The notes under the pieces are model-generated. The model saw only the letters and a program-made list of their open reading frames with translations, did not search any database and was not told where the DNA came from. Shown here one piece after another: positions 41,519 to 51,163 of a stretch of DNA of 64,000 bases. Within the stretch, counting starts at the first letter, position 1, and the number at the start of each line of letters is the position of its first letter. The stretch covers positions 248,001 to 312,000 of the forward strand of contig NC_019962.1 in the NCBI RefSeq assembly GCF_000230735.2, in the 5' to 3' direction. Both the position numbers and the translations under genes were made by a program. Source of the DNA: Natrinema pellirubrum DSM 15624. Lineage in GTDB: Archaea; Halobacteriota; Halobacteria; Halobacteriales; Natrialbaceae.

Positions 41519-41761
41519 GGCCTCTCGTTTCGTGTAAGAAGGGATCGCCTCATTAGTTCCGTCGCGACGTTCACCGACCGGTCGTTTGTCAGTGGGCCCC
41601 GCAAACGCAGGCTCGAGCAGTCCCGTTCCGGGCCGATACGAGAGCGACCGGCCCGCTTCGAGGCGACACGCCCTCGAGTGAATATCGGTCCACCGATCGC
41701 AACTGACGGTCCTCGTGGATCCGAGGGCCTACGTGTCTCGCTCGTGGAATGCGACTGTCGG

Positions 41762-42601
41762 ATGCCTACTGACGCCGCGCCCGGGAGCCGCGATCGCCGC
41801 GAGACCGTCCGGTTCTACCTGCTGGATCACCGGACACTGCTGGGGAAAGCGATCGACATTGCGCTGCTCGTGTTGAACCTCGTCTTCGTCGCCGTCTTCG
41901 TCGCCGAGACGTATTCGCTCCCCGCGGAGCTACGGACACGACTTTGGGGAGTGGAGGTCGCGATCGCGGGCGTCTTCCTGGTCGAGTACGTCCTGCGGCT
42001 GTACGGTGCCAGAGACCGCCTCGCGGAGGCGATGAACCCCTACACCGTGGTCGACCTGCTCGCGATCCTCCCGACGCTGCTCGTGGTCCTCCTGCCGGGG
42101 ACCGGGACGGTCGCCGGGATCGGGTTCCTTCGGGTCGTTCGGGTGGTTCGGGCCCTCCGATTCTATCGGTTCACGCAGGACGCGGAGTTCTTCTTCGGGA
42201 CGATTTCGGACAACGCCCTGCGCGCGTCGAAGTTGCTGTTGACGGTGCTGGTTCTCCTGTTCGTTTCGGCTGGACTGTTCTACAGCGCGGAACACGCAGC
42301 CAACCCCGACGTCGCCACGTTCGGAGATGCGTTCTACTACGTCGTGGTGGCGCTGTCGACGGTCGGGTTCGGCGACATCGTCCCGATCACGGCCGCGGGG
42401 CGGTGGATCACGGTGGCGTCGATCCTGGCCGGGATCATCGTCCTCCCGTGGCAGGCGAGCAAGATCGTCCGGGAGTGGAGTCGCCGGGAGAAGATCGATG
42501 TCACCTGTCCGAGCTGCGGGCTGTCGTCGCACGATCGGGACGCCACCCACTGCAAGGCCTGCGGTCACGTCATCTATCAGGAGGTCGACTCGAGCGAGTG
42601 A
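41762..42601 (+). CDS. Voltage-gated potassium channel with C-terminal zinc ribbon
   Basis: 279 residues from the ATG at 41762 (MPTDAAPGSRDRRE). Six-helix layout: S1-S3 at about 33-110, S4 RVVRVVRALRFYRF (Arg at every third position), S5, the pore loop with selectivity filter TVGFGD at about 201-206, and S6. Residues 250-275 carry CPSCGLSSHDRDATHCKACG, a Cys4 zinc ribbon not part of the standard Kv module. It probably conducts K+ in tetramers; the ribbon may gate or anchor it. The upstream in-frame region to 41453 was rejected because it lacks any channel sequence. Confidence 0.88.
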   Translation: MPTDAAPGSRDRRETVRFYLLDHRTLLGKAIDIALLVLNLVFVAVFVAETYSLPAELRTRLWGVEVAIAGVFLVEYVLRLYGARDRLAEAMNPYTVVDLLAILPTLLVVLLPGTGTVAGIGFLRVVRVVRALRFYRFTQDAEFFFGTISDNALRASKLLLTVLVLLFVSAGLFYSAEHAANPDVATFGDAFYYVVVALSTVGFGDIVPITAAGRWITVASILAGIIVLPWQASKIVREWSRREKIDVTCPSCGLSSHDRDATHCKACGHVIYQEVDSSE

Positions 42602-43011
42602 CCCAGCGGCCCTGTCAGATCGCGATGAAACGCCGGTGTCGTTTCCGTCCGGTCCGACGATCCGTTCCGACGGCTGCCCATCGTGGCCGACTCGATGTAG
42701 CTATCACCCGAGCATCACGATCGAACCGATACGTCGACTGTCGATAGAACGCGCGGGGTATCTACGGTCGAATCGGGCCGAAACGAACGGTTTGTACCGG
42801 CATAGCAGCCCGGTGTCCAGGTGATGGAGACGGTAAAAACACCCGATATGGCGGGCCTGTTGTCGAATATTGCGCTGATGCGTCCGAGCGATGGAACCGA
42901 ACGCCAGCCACGTCGATACACATATCGACGACTGTCGAGGTACGGATCGAAAAAATATGAGTTATACGTCTGGAGTCGAGGGGATGCACTACGGACTCAC
43001 ACGATCCAATA
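42602..43011. other. Intergenic region before the FAD oxidoreductase
   Basis: 410 bp with no convincing gene on either strand. The last 120 bp are AT-richer and probably hold the promoter of the gene at 43012 (AAAAAATATGAGTTATACG near 42950). Confidence 0.5.
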
Positions 43012-44394
43012 ATGTCTGGTAAATACGATCTCGTCATCGTCGGTGGGGGTATCAGTGGCGCATCGCTGCTCTACACGACCGCGAAGTTCACTGACATCGA
43101 CTCGATCGCCCTGATCGAGAAGGAGTCGGAGGTCGCGGCGATCAACTCGCATCACACGAACAACTCCCAGACGCTGCACTTCGGGGACATCGAGACCAAC
43201 TACACGCTCGAGAAAGCCGAGGAGGTCAAGGAGGGCGCGGAACTGCTCGCCGGCTACCTCGAGAACTACGACCCCGACCGGGAGATGCACGACAAGCGCA
43301 GCAAGATGGTACTCGGCGTCGGCGAGGACGAAGTCGCCGAACTCGAGGAGCGATACCACGACGAGGGCTTCGGCGACCTCTTCCCGAAGCTCCGCCCGAT
43401 CGACCGCGAGGAGATCGGCGAGATCGAACCCAAGGTCGTCGAGGGACGGGACCCCTCGACGGAGATGCTCGCGCTGCAGACGCCGGACGGCTACGTCGTC
43501 GACTACGGTCAGACGACCAAATCCTTCGTCGAGGAGGCCGAGGAGGAGGCCAACGTCGACGTCTTCACCGGGACCGAGGTCACGGACATCACGCCCACGC
43601 TGGACGGCTACACGATTGAGACCGACGCGGGCCGGTTCGACTGTGACGCGACGGTCGTCGCCGCCGGTTCCCACAGCCTCCAGATGGCCAAGGAACTGGG
43701 CTACGGTCAGGACAAGGTCCTGCTGCCCATCGCGGGGAGTTTCTTCCTCGCCGACGACCTCCTGAACGGGAAGGTCTACACGCTCCAGATGAAGAAGCTG
43801 CCCTTCGCGGCCGTCCACGGCGACGCCGACGTCCACGACGACTCGATCACCCGGTTCGGCCCGACCGCCAAGCTCGTCCCCGCCCTCGAGCGCGGTCGCA
43901 TCTCGACGGTCAAGGACTTCCTCGACGTCTTCGGGCTGAACGCGGCCGCCTTCCTCAGCTACGCCAACATCCTCTCGGATCGGGTCCTGCTGCCCTATGT
44001 CCTCCAGAACCTCGTCTACGACCTCCCGAACGTCGGCCGGAAGCAGTTCCTGCCCCACGTCCAGAAGGTCGTCCCGAGCGTCGAACTCGAGGACATCGAA
44101 CGCGCGAAAGGCTATGGCGGCGTCCGACCGCAGATCGTCGACACGAAGAACAAGTCCTTGGACATGGGCGAGGCCAAGATCGTCGGCGACGACGTCATCT
44201 TCAACATCACGCCGTCGCCGGGCGCCTCGACCTGTCTCAAGAACGCCATGCGGGACACGCACACGCTGCTTGACTTCCTCGAGGGCGACTACGAGTTCGA
44301 CGAGGAAGCGTTCCGCGAGGAGACGATCGACAACTTCCCCCGTGGCGACGATTCGGCCGGCAAGAAAGTCGCCGCGCCCGGCGCGGACGACTGA
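43012..44394 (+). CDS. FAD-dependent oxidoreductase, malate:quinone oxidoreductase-like
   Basis: 460 residues. Dinucleotide-binding VIVGGGISGASLLY at 9-22, then IALIEKESEVAAINSHHTNNSQTLHFGDIETNY, the Mqo-like S/N-rich stretch; a late FAD block ITPSPGASTCLKNA near 401-414. The overall length and the SH-HTNN-SQ region fit malate:quinone oxidoreductase or L-2-hydroxyglutarate oxidase relatives. It would feed electrons to the quinone pool as a peripheral membrane flavoprotein. Stands alone downstream of a 410-bp gap. Confidence 0.85.
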   Translation: MSGKYDLVIVGGGISGASLLYTTAKFTDIDSIALIEKESEVAAINSHHTNNSQTLHFGDIETNYTLEKAEEVKEGAELLAGYLENYDPDREMHDKRSKMVLGVGEDEVAELEERYHDEGFGDLFPKLRPIDREEIGEIEPKVVEGRDPSTEMLALQTPDGYVVDYGQTTKSFVEEAEEEANVDVFTGTEVTDITPTLDGYTIETDAGRFDCDATVVAAGSHSLQMAKELGYGQDKVLLPIAGSFFLADDLLNGKVYTLQMKKLPFAAVHGDADVHDDSITRFGPTAKLVPALERGRISTVKDFLDVFGLNAAAFLSYANILSDRVLLPYVLQNLVYDLPNVGRKQFLPHVQKVVPSVELEDIERAKGYGGVRPQIVDTKNKSLDMGEAKIVGDDVIFNITPSPGASTCLKNAMRDTHTLLDFLEGDYEFDEEAFREETIDNFPRGDDSAGKKVAAPGADD

Positions 44395-44478
44395 GACGGT
44401 CCGTCGGAACGGGTTCCCGGTGAAACCGCACACGTCGCGCTCGCGCTGGAAACGACTTTCGACAGTCCGTCTGGCCCG

Positions 44479-44691
44479 CTAGCCGAGTACCGCTCGGATC
44501 CTGTTCGATAGCCGTTCGAAAACCGACGACGGGTCGTCGTCTCGAGCGGTCGCCGCCGATGACGAGTCGGCTCGTACTCCGCCGGCCGCACGGTCACAAT
44601 ACGGGCAGGTATCCGTCTCGCTGCCGTAGTACGGCAGGCCACACTCCTCGCAGGTCGTTCGCTGTTTTCGCGTGGCTGTGTCGGAACTCAT
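44479..44691 (-). CDS. Small zinc-ribbon protein
   Basis: 70 residues from the ATG at 44691 (MSSDTATRKQRTTCEECGL). CEECGLPYYGSETDTCPYC is a Cys4 rubredoxin-knuckle zinc ribbon (about 14-32), followed by a Ser/Ala/Asp-rich linker and a short amphipathic C-terminal helix ending RAVLG. Start at 44691 avoids 15 unlike residues from 44736. No partner evident; function unknown. Confidence 0.62.
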   Translation of the reverse strand: MSSDTATRKQRTTCEECGLPYYGSETDTCPYCDRAAGGVRADSSSAATARDDDPSSVFERLSNRIRAVLG

Positions 44692-44865
44692 TGGCCCGCT
44701 TGGGATACGGTACCAATCGAAATATAGCTGTGTCATCGCTGACCGAACTGACAGCCGTACTGACTGGTTCGCGATCCCCTCGGCGGCGGTCGGCCGGCCC
44801 GGCTCGCATCGCCACCGCCGTTTCCGCGAACGGGCGCGAGTCGTGATTGCAGCCTCGAGCCCGCG

Positions 44866-45330
44866 CTACACCGTTTTTTCGCCCGCTTCCCGTCCCATCC
44901 GCTTGCTGTAGTCCCAGCTGTAGATCTCCCGGGGCTCGATCCGAACGCGGACCTCCTCGCGGTCGTCGTCGAGCAGCCGTGTTGCCAGCGGTGAGTCCGT
45001 GTCGCCGAGGTAGCGTTCGATCAGCGCCCGGAGGATGGCCTTGTCCTCGTCGGGTGCGATCTCGGCGGTGCCGGTCCCCCTGATCCCGCGGTAGGGCACG
45101 TCGTTCGTCGAGATGTCGAAGCCGACCGCCGGCTCGCGGCGGAGGAACCGAACGACTGCGGCGTTCGCACCGGTCGCACACTCGAGGGCACCGTCGCGGT
45201 AGCGATACCACAGAGCGACCGGCCACAGCGACCCGTCGGGCCTGTGGGTCGCGAGCCGGATCGGGATGGTCGCCTCCTGGAGGAACGCTTCGACGTCGTC
45301 TTCGTCCCACGCGCCGCGGAACTCGGTCAT
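44866..45330 (-). CDS. Pyridoxamine 5'-phosphate oxidase-like split-barrel protein
   Basis: 154 residues. IPIRLATHRPDGSLWPVALWYRYRDG, CATGANAAVVRFLRREPAVGFDI and YRGIRGTGTAEIAPD are typical of the family. It binds FMN or F420 in relatives. It differs from the member at 27370-27804. It is divergent from the GMC oxidoreductase at 45522 with 191 bp between starts. Confidence 0.8.
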   Translation of the reverse strand: MTEFRGAWDEDDVEAFLQEATIPIRLATHRPDGSLWPVALWYRYRDGALECATGANAAVVRFLRREPAVGFDISTNDVPYRGIRGTGTAEIAPDEDKAILRALIERYLGDTDSPLATRLLDDDREEVRVRIEPREIYSWDYSKRMGREAGEKTV

Positions 45331-45521
45331 ACGGAACCGCTTCGGAGAGCAGACTGAAAAAGCTCGACCCCGCTGTTCGACTCGGGTCGATCACTCGAGT
45401 GCGTCGGGGCCGTCCTCGAGGGCCACCAGGAACGGCTCGAGAGACTGTGCCCGCCGCCCCACGTCGTGGTCTGCCGTCGGGGATACTACTATTAGGTCCC
45501 CGTTATATGGTGTGTGGTAGC

Positions 45522-47114
45522 ATGACGGGAAGCGGGGGCGGCTACGACTACGTGATCGTCGGTGCGGGGCCCGCGGGCTGTGTCCTCGCGAACCGGCTGT
45601 CGGCCGACGGCGACGAGGTACTGCTGCTCGAGGCGGGCGAGCCCGACGAGCAACGCGAAATTTCGATTCCGGTGGCGTTTTCGGACCTCTTTCAGTCCGA
45701 CGTCGACTGGAACTACCACACCGAGCCCCAGTCGGCACTCGACGATCGGGAACTCTACTGGCCCCGCGGGAAGACGCTCGGCGGCTCGAGTTCGATCAAC
45801 GCGATGATCTACGTGCGGGGCCAGCCCGAAGACTACGACCGCTGGGCGGAACTGGGCAACGAGGGCTGGGGGTACGAGGACGTGTTGCCCTACTTCAAGC
45901 GGGCCGAGGACAACGCCCGCGGCCCGTCGGCGTACCACGGGATCGGCGGGCCGCGACACGTCGACGATATTCGGTCGCCGAACGAACTCAGCGAGGCCTT
46001 CGTGAAAGCGGGGCAGGCGGTCGGACTGTCCCACAACGCGGACTTCAACGCCGGCGAGCAGGCGGGGGTCGGCTTCTATCAGGTGACCCAGGAGGACGGT
46101 CGCCGCCACAGCGCCGCCGACGCCTATCTGAAACCCGTCCTCGATCGGCCGAACCTGACCGCGGTGACGGAGGCACGGGTCACGCGGATCCGGTTCGACG
46201 GCCAAACGGCCGTCGGCGTCGAGTACGCCCGCGACGACGGCGACGGCAGCCCCGCGACGGTTGATGCGAGCAAGGAGGTGATCTGTGCGGCCGGCGCGAT
46301 CAACTCGCCGCAATTGCTCATGCTCTCGGGTGTCGGTCCGGCCGACCACCTCGAGCGCCACGACATCGACGTCGTTGCGGACCGCCCGGGCGTGGGCCGG
46401 AACTTGCAGGACCACCTGCAGGTCGGGGTCAACTACGAGTGCGAGGAGCCGATCAGCCTCGCCGACGCGGACTCCTTGCTGAACCTCGCGACGTTCTTCC
46501 TCCTGAAGCGGGGGCCGCTGACCTCGAACGTCGCGGAGGCCGGCGGCTTCGCGACCGTTACCGACGACGCCGACCGCCCCGAGATCCAGTTTCACTTCGG
46601 CCCGTCGTATTTCGTCGAACACGGCTTCGACAACCCCGACGGCCACGGCTTCTCGCTCGGTGCCCTCCGCCTGCGTCCCGACAGCCGCGGCCGAATCACG
46701 CTCCAGTCGGCTGACCCCTTCGACGAGCCGGCCATCGATCCACAGTACCTGACCGAGGGAGACGACCTCGAGGTGTTGCTCGAGGGGATCAAGCTGGTCC
46801 GGGAGATCCTGCAGACCGAGCCGTTCGACGAGTACCGCGGCGAAGAGGTGGTGCCGGGATCGGACGTCCAAAGCGACGAGGCACTGATCGAGTACATCCG
46901 CGAGACCGCCGAGACGCTGTATCACCCCGTCGGCACCTGCAAGATGGGCGACGACGAGCTGGCGGTCGTCGACGACCGGCTCCGGGTACGGGGGGTCGAG
47001 GGTCTGCGCGTCGTCGACGCCTCGGTGATGCCGACGATCACGAGCGGCAACACGGACGCGCCGACGACGATGATCGCGGAGAAGGCGGCCGACCTCGTTC
47101 GAACCGACAACTGA
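45522..47114 (+). CDS. GMC-family oxidoreductase (choline dehydrogenase-like)
   Basis: 530 residues from the ATG at 45522 (MTGSGGGYDYVIVGAG). FAD loop VIVGAGPAGCVLANRL at 11-26, GMC signature 1 PRGKTLGGSSSINAM near 84-98 and signature 2 GAINSPQLLMLSGVGP near 259-274. The catalytic His is in YHPVGTCKMG near residue 468, and the final NTDAPTTMIAEKAAD block completes the FAD site. Oxidises an alcohol, such as choline in relatives, and passes electrons onward. No adjacent betaine aldehyde dehydrogenase, so the substrate is open. Confidence 0.9.
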   Translation: MTGSGGGYDYVIVGAGPAGCVLANRLSADGDEVLLLEAGEPDEQREISIPVAFSDLFQSDVDWNYHTEPQSALDDRELYWPRGKTLGGSSSINAMIYVRGQPEDYDRWAELGNEGWGYEDVLPYFKRAEDNARGPSAYHGIGGPRHVDDIRSPNELSEAFVKAGQAVGLSHNADFNAGEQAGVGFYQVTQEDGRRHSAADAYLKPVLDRPNLTAVTEARVTRIRFDGQTAVGVEYARDDGDGSPATVDASKEVICAAGAINSPQLLMLSGVGPADHLERHDIDVVADRPGVGRNLQDHLQVGVNYECEEPISLADADSLLNLATFFLLKRGPLTSNVAEAGGFATVTDDADRPEIQFHFGPSYFVEHGFDNPDGHGFSLGALRLRPDSRGRITLQSADPFDEPAIDPQYLTEGDDLEVLLEGIKLVREILQTEPFDEYRGEEVVPGSDVQSDEALIEYIRETAETLYHPVGTCKMGDDELAVVDDRLRVRGVEGLRVVDASVMPTITSGNTDAPTTMIAEKAADLVRTDN

Positions 47115-47207
47115 TCGGTGCGCTCGAGCGCCACCGCCGTCGTCTCGCGGCACGGAATTGATGGATGAGTAACTATTTCATCGTCCCCTTCGAACCCTCG
47201 AGTGACT

Positions 47208-47873
47208 ATGGACGTCGACGAATTCGTCACCGAGAACGAACCGAAAGCCGGCGGCGAGGCCTTCCAACTCGAGAGCGACAAGCTGCTCGACGTCGCCGTC
47301 GACGGCTCCGTGATCGCCAAGGCGGGTTCGATGATCGCCTACGACGGGGACCTCTCCTTCGAGGGGATCTCCTCGGCCGAGGGCGGCATCACCGGCTTCC
47401 TCAAGGAGAAGGCGACCGGGGAGGGGACCCCGGTCATGGAGGCGACCGGCACCGGCCACCTCTATCTCGCCGATCAGGAGAAGAAGATCCAACTGCTGGA
47501 ACTCGATGCCGGCCAGTCGATCTCGGTCAACGGCAACGACGTCCTCGCGTTCGAGCCGAGCGTCGACTACGAGATCAGGACCGTCGAGAGCATCGCCGGC
47601 TTCTCGGCCGGTGGATTGACCAACGTCTTTCTCGAGGGACCGGGGACCGTCGCGATCACGACCCACGGGGAGCCCCTGGTCTTGCGACCGCCGGTCAGGA
47701 CCGACCCCAGTGCGACCGTCGCCTGGAGCGGGACGACGCCGGGCAGTCACGTCGACAAGGCGTTCTCGAATATGATCGGGCAGTCCTCCGGCGAGACCTA
47801 CCAGCTCGAGTTCACGGGGTCGGAGGGGTTCGTCGTCGTCCAGCCCTACGAGGAGCGGACGCCACAGCAATAG
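47208..47873 (+). CDS. AIM24 family protein
   Basis: 221 residues from the ATG at 47208 (MDVDEFVTENEPKAG); a GTG at 47202 is possible. The double-psi-like beta-helix pattern of AIM24 is visible: SVIAKAGSMIAYDGDLSF, GHLYLADQEKKIQLLEL, LAFEPSVDYEIR and GPGTVAITTHGEPLVL. AIM24 was named for a yeast mitochondrial protein; in bacteria and archaea it is soluble and of unknown function. It stands between the GMC gene and the antiporter on the same strand. Confidence 0.88.
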   Translation: MDVDEFVTENEPKAGGEAFQLESDKLLDVAVDGSVIAKAGSMIAYDGDLSFEGISSAEGGITGFLKEKATGEGTPVMEATGTGHLYLADQEKKIQLLELDAGQSISVNGNDVLAFEPSVDYEIRTVESIAGFSAGGLTNVFLEGPGTVAITTHGEPLVLRPPVRTDPSATVAWSGTTPGSHVDKAFSNMIGQSSGETYQLEFTGSEGFVVVQPYEERTPQQ

Positions 47874-47942
47874 CAGGCATCACCGGCATCACACCGTCCC
47901 ACGTATCACCGGTGGACCGGTACGCGTTCCTAGACGACTTCC

Positions 47943-49328
47943 ATGAAACGACGAGCGCTCGGCGCGATTTCGGTCGCGGTCGCACTCACTCTCCCCTGGG
48001 TCGCCGTCGTGGGGGCAACCGACTTCCTCCCCTGGGTTGCGACGACGGTCGGGGTCGGGTACGAAGCGCCGGCTGCGCTCCGAACGCTCTCGACGCTCGC
48101 GACGGTGATCCTCACGGGGCTTGCCGTCCTCGGTGCTGCGTTCCTGCTCGCGTGGGCCGCCGAAACCGCCGAGAAAGACGTTCCACAGGCGTTCGCGATC
48201 GCCGTCCTCGCCGTGTTAGCCGTCGCACCCGAGTACGCCGTCGACGCGCTCTATGCCTGGAACGCTGGCGTGTTCGCCGGGACCGAACGCGGGATGGAAG
48301 CCGGCAACTTGGCCGTCGCCAACATGACTGGCGCGAACCGCATCCTCATCGGCATCGGCTGGGCCGGCGTCGCCCTCTTTACGATCTACCGTAGCGGGTC
48401 GTCGGCGGACCCCGCCGTCGAGCGACGCGACGGGTTCCTCTCGGACGTCGTCGTCCTCGACCGGGAGATCGGCCTCGAGATCGTCTTCCTGTTGCTCGCG
48501 ACGCTGTGGGCCTTTCTCGTCCCGCTCAACGGCGGGATCGATGTTTTCGACATGCTGTTTCTGGTCGGGCTCTACGTCTGTTATATCGCGGTCATCCTCC
48601 GGGGCGAGGTCGAACCCGACATGGACCACGTCGGCGTTCCGGCGTACCTCCAGTCGTTCCCGAAGCCTGCCCGGATCGCGACCGTCCTCCTGCTGTTTGC
48701 CTACTCCGGCGTGATGATCTTCACCGCCGTCGAACCCTTCGCCCACGGCCTCGAGTCCCTCGGCGAGAGCGTCGGGATCCCCTCGTTTTTCATGATCCAG
48801 TGGATCGCGCCGCTGGCCTCCGAAGCGCCGGAACTGATCGTCGTCGTCTACCTCGTCAACAAGGCCCGCTCGACGGCGGGCTTCAACGCCCTGATCTCGT
48901 CGAAGCTCAACCAGTGGACGCTGCTGATCGGGACCCTCGTGGTCGTTCACTCGCTGGCGCTTGGCAGCTATGGCGTCCTCGCGTTCGACTTCAAACAGTC
49001 CGCAGAGATCTGGCTGACCGCCGCCCAATCGTTCTTCGCGATCTCCCTGCTGATCCGCTTCGAGATCTCCGTGAAAGAAGCGGTCACGCTGTTGATGCTG
49101 TTTCTCTCGCAGGTACTGCTCGAGTTCGCCATCATCCGGGCGTTCGTCGCGTTGCCCGTCTCGAGTACCGACCTCCTGTTGCTCTACAGCGGGCTTTACC
49201 TCGTTCTCGGGACGGCGCTGTTCGTCCGCCGTCGGCGGGCGCTCGGGCGCCTCGTTCGCCGAACCGCGGGAACCGTCGGGGACGCGATATCGACCGGCGA
49301 TGAACGGCCCCACAGCGCTGACGACTGA
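47943..49328 (+). CDS. Sodium/calcium exchanger family (CaCA) protein
   Basis: 461 residues, with about eleven hydrophobic segments. The two inverted alpha repeats carry LAVAPEYAVDALYAW (about 93-107) and APLASEAPELIVVVYLV (about 289-305), in which the conserved Pro-Glu pairs form the ion site. A long cytoplasmic loop lies between about 150 and 245. An N-terminal signal-like helix precedes the core. Expected to exchange Na+ or H+ for Ca2+. Downstream genes at 49379 and 50184 lie on the same strand. Confidence 0.88.
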   Translation: MKRRALGAISVAVALTLPWVAVVGATDFLPWVATTVGVGYEAPAALRTLSTLATVILTGLAVLGAAFLLAWAAETAEKDVPQAFAIAVLAVLAVAPEYAVDALYAWNAGVFAGTERGMEAGNLAVANMTGANRILIGIGWAGVALFTIYRSGSSADPAVERRDGFLSDVVVLDREIGLEIVFLLLATLWAFLVPLNGGIDVFDMLFLVGLYVCYIAVILRGEVEPDMDHVGVPAYLQSFPKPARIATVLLLFAYSGVMIFTAVEPFAHGLESLGESVGIPSFFMIQWIAPLASEAPELIVVVYLVNKARSTAGFNALISSKLNQWTLLIGTLVVVHSLALGSYGVLAFDFKQSAEIWLTAAQSFFAISLLIRFEISVKEAVTLLMLFLSQVLLEFAIIRAFVALPVSSTDLLLLYSGLYLVLGTALFVRRRRALGRLVRRTAGTVGDAISTGDERPHSADD

Positions 49329-49378
49329 ACCGGCCGGCCATAGACATACGGAGCCGGAGGTGGTGACGCCCTCGTAGC

Positions 49379-50113
49379 GTGTCCTCGATCGGCCCGCTTC
49401 CCGCCGATGCGGCGCTCGCTCCCGCGCTCGCAGTCGCCCTCGCACTGGTGCATCTGTTCGCCGGCCGACTGGGCGTCGGCGGGCGGATCCCGCGGAGCCG
49501 GTGGCTCTCCCTCGCCGGCGGCGTCTCGGTCGCGTACGTGTTCGTCCACCTCCTGCCCGAGATCGGCGCGGCCGCGACGACGCTCGGGGCCCGCGGGGCG
49601 GCGACCGGCGAATCGGCTGGCTACCTGATCGCCCTGCTCGGCTTCGTCGCCTTCTACGGTCTCGAGCAGTTCGCCCGGCGGTCGACCCTCGATCCCGGCG
49701 CGGACGGCGACCGGTCCGGGACCGCGGTGTTCTGGATTCACGTGGGCTCTTTCGCCGTCTACAACGCGATCGTCGGGGCCCTGCTTCTGGACCGCGAACT
49801 CGGCGGGCTCTTCCCCTTCTTCGTCGCGATGGCGCTGCATTTCCTCGTCACCGACGACGGCCTTCGGAACCACCACGGTCCGACCTATCGGCACCGTGGC
49901 CGGTGGGTGCTGTCGGCCGCGGTTCTCGTCGGCGTCGTTGTCGGATACGCCCTCGAGGACACCGATCTCCTCGTCTCGGTGTTCGTGCCCTTTCTGGCCG
50001 GCGGGATCGTCCTCAACGTGATCAAGGAGGAGCTGCCGTCCGACCGCGAGAGTCGGTTCCCGGCGTTCGCCATCGGAGCGGCGGGGTACGCTGCGCTGTT
50101 GCTGTTCGTCTGA
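49379..50113 (+). CDS. Multi-pass membrane protein, ZIP-like topology
   Basis: 244 residues from a GTG at 49379. Eight hydrophobic segments; YVFVHLLPEIGAA near 52-64 recalls the metal-binding HxxE-type helices of ZIP transporters, and MALHFLVTDDG near 155-165 could be the second ligand helix. The canonical ZIP HNxxDG motif is absent, so metal transport is a guess. It lies 50 bp after the antiporter on the same strand. Confidence 0.65.
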   Translation: MSSIGPLPADAALAPALAVALALVHLFAGRLGVGGRIPRSRWLSLAGGVSVAYVFVHLLPEIGAAATTLGARGAATGESAGYLIALLGFVAFYGLEQFARRSTLDPGADGDRSGTAVFWIHVGSFAVYNAIVGALLLDRELGGLFPFFVAMALHFLVTDDGLRNHHGPTYRHRGRWVLSAAVLVGVVVGYALEDTDLLVSVFVPFLAGGIVLNVIKEELPSDRESRFPAFAIGAAGYAALLLFV

Positions 50114-50183
50114 ACGGTTCCGCTGCCGGGTGCCGGCACTCGACAAACGGGGGCGTTTTACCGCTCCGCTATAATCGACCGCT

Positions 50184-50636
50184 ATGAAACTTCGACGGCC
50201 GCGCCGGCCGCGGGACTTCCGGCTCGCGGACTCGGCCCAGCAGATCGTCGGCGGGTTCCTGCTCGCCGGCCCGTTCGTGGTCACCGAGGAGGTCTGGACG
50301 CTCGCGGCGAGCATGAACCTCTTCCAGGCGATCGGGACCGTGATCGTGGTGTTCGGGATCGGCTACGGCGCGCTGTATACCGCCGACACGACCCGCGACG
50401 TCGACGACGAGCAGGAGGTCGCCGGGATTCCGTTGCGCTTCATCTCGCTGATGATCGTCTCCTTCGGCGCGGTGACCGTACTCGCGCTCTTACTGGATGC
50501 CCCCGACACGTTCCTCGAGGACGCCGAGACGACCCGCGAAGTCGCACAGACGACGTTCAAGGCCATCAGCGTCGGCTCGGTGTTCAGCGTCGTCGGTGCG
50601 GCGACGGCCGACAGCATCTTCGCGAAGAACGGTTAG
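50184..50636 (+). CDS. DUF2391 (TIGR02587-like) membrane protein
   Basis: 150 residues. GGFLLAGPFVVTEEVWTLAASMN near 22-44, the following helix FQAIGTVIVVFGIGYGALY, the VAGIPLRFISLMIVSFGAVTVLALLL block and the final SVFSVVGAATADSI helix are the conserved points of DUF2391. Four transmembrane segments. Function unknown. Its stop codon (50634-50636) overlaps the stop of the disrupted gene on the opposite strand (50633-50635). Confidence 0.85.
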   Translation: MKLRRPRRPRDFRLADSAQQIVGGFLLAGPFVVTEEVWTLAASMNLFQAIGTVIVVFGIGYGALYTADTTRDVDDEQEVAGIPLRFISLMIVSFGAVTVLALLLDAPDTFLEDAETTREVAQTTFKAISVGSVFSVVGAATADSIFAKNG

Positions 50637-50988
50637 AGCCGCGAGTCGTCGTACGACTCCTTGGACCGCTCGGCGTGGTCGTTCCCGCAGTCGGGACAGG
50701 CGAGCCGCTCCATGTTGTCCATCGAGACCGCGAGCGAGCCGCAGTTCGCACAGTAATAGCCGTACTGCTGTTTTCGGTCCTCGTCCTCGTAGGTGTGGAA
50801 AAACGGCGCCGCGGTGCCGGATTCGGCCTCGTCGCGGTCGATGTAGACCGTCGTCCCGTCGTCGGTCGCGGTCAGATCGCCGTCGGTCGTCTCCGTCCCG
50901 GGGAGGTCCTCGTCGGCGGTGTCGGCGGTGTCAGCCTCGTCGGCGCGCGAGTCCGTCGGCAGATCGACGTCCGTCTCCGGCCCAGTAT
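50633..50988 (-). pseudogene. 3' part of a GNAT-zinc-ribbon fusion gene, cut off by an ISH3-type element
   Basis: No start codon lies between the IS edge and the first conserved residues, and the frame meets a stop just inside the IS. It encodes an acidic linker (about 40 residues with ADTADTADED repeats), then TTVYIDRDEAESGTAAPFF, and a zinc ribbon YYCANCGSLAVS..LACPDCGN of the DUF5816 type. Joining it to 53631-54113 through one copy of the AGTAT target repeat restores a continuous frame of about 277 residues. Confidence 0.85.
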
Positions 50989-51004
50989 CAGTACCTCACA
51001 AAGC
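50984..51004 (-). repeat. Left target duplication and inverted repeat of the ISH3-type element
   Basis: AGTAT (50984-50988) followed by CAGTACCTCACAAAGC (50989-51004); the other end at 53615-53630 matches at 15 of 16 positions. Confidence 0.85.
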
Positions 51005-51163
51005 ATCGCCGGCTAATCCGACTTGAGCCATCTGTTCTGTTGTGGTGAGTCGTCGATCACGGTTGAGCAACGCTGATCGAAGGCGGAGCTGTCGCTGTCG
51101 GCGGCGCTCAGCCGCCGACGCGACAGCGTTGCCACTTGCGGAGACGCCGTACTCGGTGGGTGA

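Noticed and set aside
45492-47153. 553-codon frame on the minus strand
   Set aside because: Antisense to the GMC oxidoreductase, which has clear FAD and signature motifs.
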